Shown here piece by piece: positions 54,678 to 62,497 of a DNA stretch of 64,000 nt; the first letter of the stretch is position 1; each line of letters starts with the position of its first letter. Below the pieces are notes generated by a model. The model was not told where the DNA came from. It did not search any database and worked only from the letters and a program-made list of their open reading frames with translations. Where the stretch lies: positions 1 through 64,000 of the forward strand of contig JAJDCR010000069.1 in assembly GCA_029260735.1 (NCBI GenBank), read 5' to 3'. The position numbers and the translations under genes were made by a program. Origin of the DNA: Planctomycetota bacterium (GTDB lineage: Bacteria; Planctomycetota; Uabimicrobiia; Uabimicrobiales; Uabimicrobiaceae).

Positions 54678-57600
54678 ATTATTGAAATTCCTGGCTATAA
54701 AATCATTGAAGGACAAGGTAAGTACCAAAGTTACAGCGTTTACCAAGGTGTCTCACAGCAAGAAAACAAAATCTGCTTAATCTATGTTTTAAGAAGTTCA
54801 AGTGAAGAACCTTTAGGACTAGTTCTACTCCGCAAAACGTACGAGCAGCTAAACAAACTAGATTGTCCATATATTGAAAAAGTGCGAGAAATCCAGGCTT
54901 TTCCGGGAGGAATAGCTTTGGTTTTTGAAAAGAGAAACTACCTTACCCTGCGAGAATTCATAAAAGAAGGTTTTTCGCGCTCTGGAAATTTCCTGGGGCA
55001 GGAAAATTTTCTAAAACTAGCTATTGCTTTAAGTGAAGCTCTTGTACAAGCCCATTCAAAAGGAATTTTTCACCAAAGTATTCATCCCGAAAATATTATT
55101 ATAGATCGGGAAAATAAAAATCCCAAGTTGATTAACTTTGGGACTTGGCCCTTAATTTCTAAGAATGATTTCGGGAGTAATTTTCAGTATATTTCTCCCG
55201 AACAAACAGGACGGATCAACCGAGCTTTTGACTACCGATCCGATTTTTATTCTTTAGGCATGGTTTTTTATGAAATTTTAGCGGGTCATTCCGCCTTTTC
55301 TTCTTCCAGTATAATGGAGCTTATCCATAGTCATATAGCTAAAGATCCCATTGCCCCATCTGAATTAGACTCTTATGTTCCCTTATCTTTTTCTGATATT
55401 GTTATGAAGATGATTTCAAAAGCAACGGAGAATCGGTACCAAAGTGCTTACGGATTAAAAAAAGATATGGAGGAGTGTTTAAGAAACAAAGGAGAAATTT
55501 CAGAAAGCTTTGTTCCAGGGCGCTTCGATAGTTCTGATAAACTCTTTATTCCTGAAAAAATCTATGGCCGAGGAAAAGAACTAAAAATCTTACAAAATGC
55601 TTTTTATAAGGTGACAAAAAAAAGTAGAGAAGTTGTTTTTGTCTCAGCTCCTTCTGGGGCAGGAAAGTCATCTCTCATTTACGAGCTTCAGCCTGATATT
55701 TCCCGACACCAAGGATACTTCATTTCGGGGAAGTACCAAAAAAGAAATAAGCCTTATAGTGCCATTATTTATGCTTTTAAGGATCTCTTTCGGCAAATAT
55801 TAATCGAAAATGAGGAAGAAACCTCCAAATGGAAGGAAAAGCTAGAAATCGCTTTAGGACATGGTAGATCTCTAATATCGCAGGTCCTACCGGAAATAAA
55901 TTTGATCATGGGTGAACCTCCTGTAGAGGTTTCTTCTTCTTTGGAAAAAGGACAAAAAAGACTAGTCCTGGCATTTCATCAACTGGTGAAAATATTTTGT
56001 GAGCAAGAACGACCCCTGGTTCTTTTTTTAGATGATTTACAATGGATTGACCTGGCCAGTTTGTACTTACTAAAGTCACTTATGACTTCTTCTGACCTAA
56101 ACTACTTCATGATCATCGGAACGTACCGAGACAGTGAAATTCAGCCGACAGACTCCTTGGCTCTCGCTCTAGAGGAGTTCAAAGAAGATAGTAATATAAA
56201 CCTTACCTTGATTTCCCTCCCCTCCTTGAACCGAGATCACATTACTCAACTTTTGGCCGATACTTTTCAGAAGAAAATTGAAGACGCAAAAGAACCTAAA
56301 GAGCTCCGGGAGCTGGAAGAACTAAAGGAATTAGCTAATGTTATTTACCTCAAAACAAATGGAAATCCTTTTTTCTTAAAGCAACTCTTCCAAGTCTATG
56401 GTCACAAGTTTTTGCACTATAGCCGCAGCACAGGTTGGGAATGGGATCTTGAAAAAATCTCTGATTTAGAAGGTAGCTATGATATTGTAGAGTTGATGGT
56501 AGGAAAAATTACTAGTTTGCCTAAGGCATCTCAGAAAATCCTTACCCTAGCTTCTATTCTAGAAACCATATTTTCTATCAAAACTCTCTCTCTAGTTTAT
56601 GACGCTAGTATAGAAGACACTTTCGAACAGCTGTCACCTCTATTGGAAAAAAATCTCGTTTTGGATTTGCGAGATGGAAACTATCGTATTCTCCATGATC
56701 GAGTGCGCCAAACATCGTATAAGCTAATTACTGAAAAAGAGAAAAAAAAGATCCATTTCCAAGCCGGAAAAAAAATGTGGAAAAATTTTTCTGATAAAGA
56801 GCAGGAAGAGCAAATTCTCAACCTCGTCTACCATCTTAACTATGGAATCGATTTTGTTACAGAAGCTGAAGAAAAGCAAAAACTCGCCAAACTAAATCTG
56901 CTGGCGGCTAAAAAATCAAAAACCACTGCTGCTTATGATTATGCCTTTACCTGTTTAAACACAGCCTTAAATTTAATTGAAGAAGACAACACTCTCTTTT
57001 TGCAAATACAAATGGAAATAGCAGAATGCCATTTTGCTTCGGGAAACTTGGACAAGGCTTTGGAAGCCTTTAACTCTATTCTTAAAGATTCTCCTTTTCG
57101 TGAAGATAAACTAAAGGCATACAACGCCAAAATGGCTCTTTATACCGCAAAGGGAGACCGAGAAAAAGCTGTTCAAACAGGTATCGAAGGACTACGTTTC
57201 TTTGGCGTAAATGTTCCTATATCCCCTAGCTTATTCAACATTATGCGAGAGATTTTGCAGGTTAAATGGAATTTGCGGGGGATAGAGATCTCTGAGTTAG
57301 AAAAATTACCCACTGTTAAAGACGAGAAAATCAAAGCAAGAATTAGTCTTTTAGCTAACCTAGCCCCCCCTGCTCACTTTATCAACAAAGAACTTCAGGT
57401 TTTAGTGAGCTTAAAAATGCTCAACTTTTTTCTTCGCTATGGTAATACAGAAGACTCTCCTTTTGCTTATGCTTTCTACGGGATTATGCAAGTTGCAATG
57501 GGAAATATAGAAAAAGGCTATGAGTTTGGTAAGTTAGGTTTAAACTTAACAAAAAAACATTATAACCCTGTCCTGGAATGTCGCATTAATCTTCACTGTG

Positions 57601-60434
57601 CTTTTATTAACCAGTGGCAAAAACATCTAATCAGCAGTGTTCCTTATTACAAAAAATCTCTCATTGCTAGTAAGGAAATTTGCGACTTAAACTATGCTGG
57701 CTATTGTTATATCAATTTAATGAACAATATGTTAATTAGAGGAGAAAAACTAGGAGAAATAATTTCTCAAATAGAAAAATATCTAGAAGTTCTCCTAAAA
57801 ACAAACTACCAAGAAAATATCAATAGTGTTTTAACGATACAGCAAATGCTTTTTCAGTTATCAGGGAAAACAGAAGATTTGCAGAAATATTTCAAAAATT
57901 CCTTTATTGAAAAACAGCAAGTGAGTCAAATGAAAACTTTGAAGCACAACCATTGTCTTCATGCTTACTATAATGTCAAAATTCAAATTCTTTACTTAAT
58001 GGATCAGTACGAAGAAGGCTTTGAATTTGTCCAGATTTCTGACAAGGAAATCAAAAATATTTTTGCAGGACAGATGAATTTGTGTGAGCATTTTTTCTAT
58101 TACTGCTTAATAGCACTTGCTCTTATTATTGAAAAACAAAAAAAAGGTATCCCCTTTAAAAAAATAGAGAAATATCACAAACAAATTTATACTTGGTCCA
58201 ATACCTGCGAAGCTAACTTTGGGCATAAAGCTTTTCTCATTCAAGCAGAAATTGCCAACTTGAAGGGAAAAGACCGAGAAGCGATGGATTTTTATGAAAA
58301 AGCGATTAAATCAGCCCGAACATATAACTTCATTCAGAATGAGGCGATTGCTTATGAACGAGCGGCCAAATTTTATCTTAGTAGAGGTTTCTTAGATATT
58401 GCAAAACCCTATATGATAGGGGCACGGCGTTGTTATTTGAGTTGGGGAGCTAACGAAAAAGCAAAATTGATGGAGAGGAATCTCGAAGAAAAGTACCCTC
58501 TATTTTTTCCCAAAGTACAATCTATATCAGAGCTATCTACATTTGATTTGACTTTTTCTTCTGCGATAGATGTTCAGGCTGTTTTAGAATTTTCTCAAAC
58601 TCTTTCCCAGGAAATTAATTTAGAGCGCCTGCTCAAAGAAATTATGAAAATTGTTATGAAAAATGCCGGGGCAGAGAAAGTCTTTCTTCTCTTAGATACA
58701 AAAGGACAACTTAGCATAGAGGGAGCCATTCATAGCCAAAAAGAAAATGGAGAGCCTTTTCTTCCTTCTATCCCGATCGAAAACAGCAAAGAGCTATCGG
58801 TTAAAGTAGTTCGTTATGTACAAAACCTTCAAAAAGAAATTATTATTGATGATGCTGTAAGAAATGTTATGTTTGGAGATGACCCTTATGTCGTAATCAA
58901 TAAAACTAAATCCATTCTTTGCCTTCCCATTATAAAAGGAGCAAAATTTGTGGGGGTTTTTTACCTCGAAAACAATCTAGTCCCCTATGCCTTTAACGAA
59001 AACAGACTTTCTATTTTAAAAATGCTCGCTGTTCAGGCTGCTATTTCAATTGAAAATGCTAAACTATATGAAGATTTACGCCAAGAAAATACAGAACGTA
59101 AAAAAGCCGAAAAAGAAAGCCACCGAGGAAAGCAAAAACTAGAGCATGCTATTACCCAGCTCCATTACGCCAATCAAAAAAATATTCGACAAGAAAGACT
59201 ATTTGCTCTTGGGGAAATGGTAAGTGGTATTGCTCATGATTTTGATAACTCTCTCTCTCCGGTTTTAGGGTTTAGTGATTTGCTTCTCATTCGCCCTGAG
59301 TACTTATCTAATAGAGATAAAACCATTGAGTTTTTAGAGATGATCAATATTGCCGCTCGGGATGCTTCTAATATTGTTGCTCGTCTACGTGATTTCTATC
59401 GACCCAAAGAGGACAATGAAAATTTTGCTCCCATGGATATCAATAAAGTGGTTCGTCAGGCTATACAATTAGCAGAACCCCGGCGTAAAGTGATAGCTAT
59501 GTCCGATGAAAATAGTAAAAATATTTGTCTCCAAAAACAAATCGAAGATCTTCCCTTAATTTTAGGTGATGATGGGGAAATCCGAGAGTTACTGATCAAC
59601 TTGATCTTTAATGCCTTTGATGCCATTAAAGATACAGGAGAAGTAACGATAAGCACTGTAGTAAAAAATATTCGAAGAAAAAAAATTACTTTGCAAGGAG
59701 AAGAGGAAGAATCTATAGAGCTTTCTTACGATGAAGTGGACGGGGAAGAGACAGAAAGTAGCTTTGAAGATGAGACCGAAGTTCTGGAGCCTAAGATTCT
59801 ATTAAAAATTACTGATACGGGCATTGGCATGGATGAAAAAACTCAGAGAAAATGTCTAGAGCCTTTCTTTTCGACAAAAGGAGAAAAGGGAACGGGGATG
59901 GGGCTGCCTATGGTTTATGGAACTGTTCAGGGACATGGGGGGAGTATTGAAATCGAGAGTGAAGTGGGAAAGGGAACCAGTTTTCTGATATACTTTCCTA
60001 TTCCCAAAGAAATTTCTTACATCCCCCAAAAAAGAGAGTTTGGAGAACTCCCTCCTCTCCATATTTTGGTTGCCGAGGACGATGCTCTTACTCGTAGGCT
60101 ATTGATGGAGTACTTAACTTACTTTAACTGCACTTTTGATATGGCAATTAATGGTAAAGAGGCTCTCCATAAATTTAATCATCATGAGTTTAACATAGTC
60201 ATAACAGATCGCTCCATGCCCGAAATGAGAGGAGACCAACTTGCTTTTGAAATCAAAAGCATTTCTCCGGAAACCCCTATCATTATGATTACCGCTCTAG
60301 GAGAAATCATGAAAATAAAGAACGAAGAGCCTGAGCATATAGATTTTCTAATGAGTAAACCGATTAACAGAGATGAGCTTCAAAAAGCCCTCCATGATGC
60401 CTATGCCCTTTCTCAAAAGAACGGAAGGGGCTAG
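54678..60434 (+). CDS. Giant pseudokinase / ATPase / TPR / GAF / histidine kinase-receiver
   Basis: The first ATG/GTG/TTG in frame is GTG 54882 (1850 residues), but the frame is open 68 codons upstream and reads a normal family N-terminus (EIPGYKII...YSVYQG) right after TAGGAGAAAC; ATT 54678 or 54681 is the likely start. In GTG numbering: degraded Ser/Thr kinase (1-210; HQSIHPEN for HRDxKPxN, NFG for DFG, so catalytic Asp residues are lost); AAA16-type ATPase (about 225-600; Walker A SAPSGAGKS, Walker B LFLDDLQWID); TPR-like helical region (600-1180); GAF (1225-1395); HisKA with His1452 in GIAHDFDNS; HATPase (DTGIGMD, KGTGMGLPMVYG); receiver with Asp1776 in VITDRSMPE. The layout is that of cyanobacterial and planctomycete trifunctional sensor kinases. 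Last gene of its operon. Confidence 0.88.
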   Translation: MIEIPGYKIIEGQGKYQSYSVYQGVSQQENKICLIYVLRSSSEEPLGLVLLRKTYEQLNKLDCPYIEKVREIQAFPGGIALVFEKRNYLTLREFIKEGFSRSGNFLGQENFLKLAIALSEALVQAHSKGIFHQSIHPENIIIDRENKNPKLINFGTWPLISKNDFGSNFQYISPEQTGRINRAFDYRSDFYSLGMVFYEILAGHSAFSSSSIMELIHSHIAKDPIAPSELDSYVPLSFSDIVMKMISKATENRYQSAYGLKKDMEECLRNKGEISESFVPGRFDSSDKLFIPEKIYGRGKELKILQNAFYKVTKKSREVVFVSAPSGAGKSSLIYELQPDISRHQGYFISGKYQKRNKPYSAIIYAFKDLFRQILIENEEETSKWKEKLEIALGHGRSLISQVLPEINLIMGEPPVEVSSSLEKGQKRLVLAFHQLVKIFCEQERPLVLFLDDLQWIDLASLYLLKSLMTSSDLNYFMIIGTYRDSEIQPTDSLALALEEFKEDSNINLTLISLPSLNRDHITQLLADTFQKKIEDAKEPKELRELEELKELANVIYLKTNGNPFFLKQLFQVYGHKFLHYSRSTGWEWDLEKISDLEGSYDIVELMVGKITSLPKASQKILTLASILETIFSIKTLSLVYDASIEDTFEQLSPLLEKNLVLDLRDGNYRILHDRVRQTSYKLITEKEKKKIHFQAGKKMWKNFSDKEQEEQILNLVYHLNYGIDFVTEAEEKQKLAKLNLLAAKKSKTTAAYDYAFTCLNTALNLIEEDNTLFLQIQMEIAECHFASGNLDKALEAFNSILKDSPFREDKLKAYNAKMALYTAKGDREKAVQTGIEGLRFFGVNVPISPSLFNIMREILQVKWNLRGIEISELEKLPTVKDEKIKARISLLANLAPPAHFINKELQVLVSLKMLNFFLRYGNTEDSPFAYAFYGIMQVAMGNIEKGYEFGKLGLNLTKKHYNPVLECRINLHCAFINQWQKHLISSVPYYKKSLIASKEICDLNYAGYCYINLMNNMLIRGEKLGEIISQIEKYLEVLLKTNYQENINSVLTIQQMLFQLSGKTEDLQKYFKNSFIEKQQVSQMKTLKHNHCLHAYYNVKIQILYLMDQYEEGFEFVQISDKEIKNIFAGQMNLCEHFFYYCLIALALIIEKQKKGIPFKKIEKYHKQIYTWSNTCEANFGHKAFLIQAEIANLKGKDREAMDFYEKAIKSARTYNFIQNEAIAYERAAKFYLSRGFLDIAKPYMIGARRCYLSWGANEKAKLMERNLEEKYPLFFPKVQSISELSTFDLTFSSAIDVQAVLEFSQTLSQEINLERLLKEIMKIVMKNAGAEKVFLLLDTKGQLSIEGAIHSQKENGEPFLPSIPIENSKELSVKVVRYVQNLQKEIIIDDAVRNVMFGDDPYVVINKTKSILCLPIIKGAKFVGVFYLENNLVPYAFNENRLSILKMLAVQAAISIENAKLYEDLRQENTERKKAEKESHRGKQKLEHAITQLHYANQKNIRQERLFALGEMVSGIAHDFDNSLSPVLGFSDLLLIRPEYLSNRDKTIEFLEMINIAARDASNIVARLRDFYRPKEDNENFAPMDINKVVRQAIQLAEPRRKVIAMSDENSKNICLQKQIEDLPLILGDDGEIRELLINLIFNAFDAIKDTGEVTISTVVKNIRRKKITLQGEEEESIELSYDEVDGEETESSFEDETEVLEPKILLKITDTGIGMDEKTQRKCLEPFFSTKGEKGTGMGLPMVYGTVQGHGGSIEIESEVGKGTSFLIYFPIPKEISYIPQKREFGELPPLHILVAEDDALTRRLLMEYLTYFNCTFDMAINGKEALHKFNHHEFNIVITDRSMPEMRGDQLAFEIKSISPETPIIMITALGEIMKIKNEEPEHIDFLMSKPINRDELQKALHDAYALSQKNGRG

Positions 60435-60679
60435 CTTTTTTTACATTTACCTTCGACAAACATAACAATGCGCTCGATACTGAGGAAGTAATCGGGAACA
60501 TATTCGTGGTCTTCTACTTTTATAGAAAAGGTGCTCTCCAAAAAACGGACTAAGCGAACCATTTCCATAGAATTAAGAATGCCTAGATCAAAAAGAGAAG
60601 TGTCTGTGGTTAAGCCTTCTGGTTTGCCACTTAAACATTCACGTACAATATAATCAAAAACTTGTTCTTGGGTTTTCAT
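60431..60679 (-). CDS. Discrete acyl/peptidyl carrier protein
   Basis: 82 residues, acidic, four-helix carrier fold. Phosphopantetheine Ser37 lies in DLGILNSMEMVRLVRFLE, where the usual DSL is NSM; the Asp before the Ser is replaced by Asn. The LGILNS and 'ST-S-VED' blocks resemble carrier proteins of stand-alone prolyl systems (PltL/RedO) and D-alanine carrier DltC. The start overlaps the adenylation gene by 26 bp and AAGGAACT precedes ATG 60679. Its stop overlaps the stop of the giant kinase by 4 bp on the other strand. Confidence 0.85.
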   Translation of the reverse strand: MKTQEQVFDYIVRECLSGKPEGLTTDTSLFDLGILNSMEMVRLVRFLESTFSIKVEDHEYVPDYFLSIERIVMFVEGKCKKS

Positions 60680-62198
60680 TTGAGTTCCTTAGTTGAAGAC
60701 GATCAATTTTTCCATTCTGATTTTTGGGTAGTTGCTCCATATGTCGGAAGCTTTGAGGAATCATATAGCTCGGTAGATATTGGAAACAATATTGCTTTAG
60801 TTTGAGATCGGGTATATCTTGTCCTGTGAAAAAGACGACTAATTTGGAAACCTCTTGATGAACCTCTTGAGAAACCTCTTGATATTGAGAAAAAAGAAGA
60901 GCTGCACATTCTTCGATACCAGGGTGATTCACCAAAATATTCTCAATCTCTCCCAGTTCTATGCGATAACCATTTAGCTTAACTTGGTTATCAACTCTTC
61001 CTCGGAAAACGAGATTCTCATTTTCCCAAGAAACTAAATCTCCTGTCGCATGCCTTCCCTTTGTGTGATTTTCTCTATTTCTCTGGTCTTCGTAATTCCA
61101 ATAGCCCGGAGTAACACAATCTCCTTGAACAAAAAGCTCTCCCACCTCTCCTTTCTTGAGAGGCTTTCCCTCTTTATTCATAGGAAAAAGGAGGGCATTA
61201 CTTGTCGCTAATCCAATAGGAACAGGTTCCACTCGCTGAGAGTCCACTTTTTTCTTGACCTCATAAAAAGTACAAACGTTAGTTTCAGTGGGCCCATATA
61301 GGTTGTAAAAACGAGTATCGGGCAAAAGCTCACAGAGTACCTTGAGATACTTAGTAGGGAAAACTTCTCCCGCAAAAAGAAGATAGCGCAAAGAGCTCAA
61401 GTCATGTTTTTTTATCGCTCCACTTGTTACCATTAGCGTCAGTATGCTAGGGACACAATAGAGTACAGTAATTTTTTTTTCTTCTATCCACTGGCCTAGT
61501 TCAAAAGGATTTATCGCCAAGCGTTGGGGGAAAATAATGAGAGTTGCTCCGCTGGAGAGAGACAAATAAATATCAAAAACGGAAAGGTCAAAATGAAAAC
61601 CAGCAAGATTTAAAACTCTATCTACCTTTCCTATATTCATTTCTTTTTGGGCCCAATCAACAAAAGAAAAAGCATTTTGGTTCGAAATTTGAACTCCTTT
61701 AGGAACTCCTGTTGACCCTGAAGTATAAAGGAGAAAAGCTAATTCATTTTCATGAAGAGGAGTTTTTTGGCTCTGAGAATAGGCAACTCTTTGGTAAGAA
61801 GGAAAATCTTTTTCATAAGAAAAGTAGTAAACTTCTTCTAAGTAAGGGGTAATAAAACTTTCCGCCACTTCATTTTTTTCTTTGTGGGTGAAAAAAAAGG
61901 AAACTTGGCTATTCTCTAGAATATAAGAAACCCGTTGTGAAGGAGAAGAAAAATCTACACAAACATAGGCTCCTTTTGATTTTAACACCGCAAGCATACA
62001 TATGATATAGTCGATAGACTTATTCATGTAAATGGCTGCTCGTTGTCCAGGGCCAAATCCATTTTCCATGATATTTTCAGCGAGTTGGCTGGAATAAAAA
62101 TCTAAATCGGTGTAGGAAATTTCTTTCTTTTGAGTTGAGATAGCTATTTTGTGAGGAGATTTACATACCTGTTTTTGAAAATTTGTGATTAGTTTCAT
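60654..62198 (-). CDS. Stand-alone amino-acid adenylation enzyme (prolyl-AMP ligase-like)
   Basis: 514 residues, a complete adenylation domain without fused carrier. Core motifs: A3 LLYTSGSTGVPKG, A4 GFHFDLSVFD (Asp for the alpha-amino group), A5 NLYGPTETNV, A7 HATGDLV, A8 GRVDNQVKLNGYRIELGEIE and A10 PKNQNGKIDR with the catalytic Lys. The LFAGEVFPTKYL and TETNVCTFYEV blocks resemble L-prolyl ligases PltF/RedM. It should activate an amino acid, perhaps proline, and load the overlapping carrier protein. DltA-type D-alanine ligase is a less likely alternative. Substrate unproven. Confidence 0.85.
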   Translation of the reverse strand: MKLITNFQKQVCKSPHKIAISTQKKEISYTDLDFYSSQLAENIMENGFGPGQRAAIYMNKSIDYIICMLAVLKSKGAYVCVDFSSPSQRVSYILENSQVSFFFTHKEKNEVAESFITPYLEEVYYFSYEKDFPSYQRVAYSQSQKTPLHENELAFLLYTSGSTGVPKGVQISNQNAFSFVDWAQKEMNIGKVDRVLNLAGFHFDLSVFDIYLSLSSGATLIIFPQRLAINPFELGQWIEEKKITVLYCVPSILTLMVTSGAIKKHDLSSLRYLLFAGEVFPTKYLKVLCELLPDTRFYNLYGPTETNVCTFYEVKKKVDSQRVEPVPIGLATSNALLFPMNKEGKPLKKGEVGELFVQGDCVTPGYWNYEDQRNRENHTKGRHATGDLVSWENENLVFRGRVDNQVKLNGYRIELGEIENILVNHPGIEECAALLFSQYQEVSQEVHQEVSKLVVFFTGQDIPDLKLKQYCFQYLPSYMIPQSFRHMEQLPKNQNGKIDRLQLRNSNENPRTSF

Positions 62199-62338
62199 AG
62201 GAAAAATTATTTAGAAAAAAAATTACCTAGAATGATGGCTATTACTATCATCCTAGGGCGTATCAAGGTTACAAATAATAAGTGAGAAAACAAAGTGAAA
62301 TTTTGATTTCTCACTTAATAACTCATTAAAGCGTGTTT
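62199..62338. other. Short gap with a weak hairpin
   Basis: AAGTGAGAAA near 62280 pairs with TTTCTCACTT near 62308 (10 bp). No T-tract to support a terminator. No gene. Confidence 0.4.
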
Positions 62339-62497
62339 AGGCACTGGGAAAGAAATAATCTCCCTATTTGCTTGATCTTTTGTTTGCTAACTGCGTTGCT
62401 TCTCTGTTACAGAAAAAAACTATGCGCCATCGAAAGCGTCTTGCTAGCAAACAAAATCTGCTGTGCAACTAGAGAGATTATTTCTTTCCCAGCACCT
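62339..62497. mobile_element. MITE-like inverted-repeat element (about 159 bp)
   Basis: Ends AGGCACTGGGAAAGAAATAA (left) and AGGTGCTGGGAAAGAAATAA (right, reverse complement) match at 22 of the outer 24 bases. A second, imperfect inner pair has TTTTGTTTGCTA on both sides. The central part is non-coding. Its right end touches the TAA stop of the TPP-enzyme gene. Same style as the two 116-bp elements but different sequence. Confidence 0.7.

Noticed and set aside
52016-60434. Frameshifted giant kinase gene
   Set aside because: The frame is open back to a good Shine-Dalgarno, so a rare start codon explains the data without a frameshift; kept as a finding on the start site.
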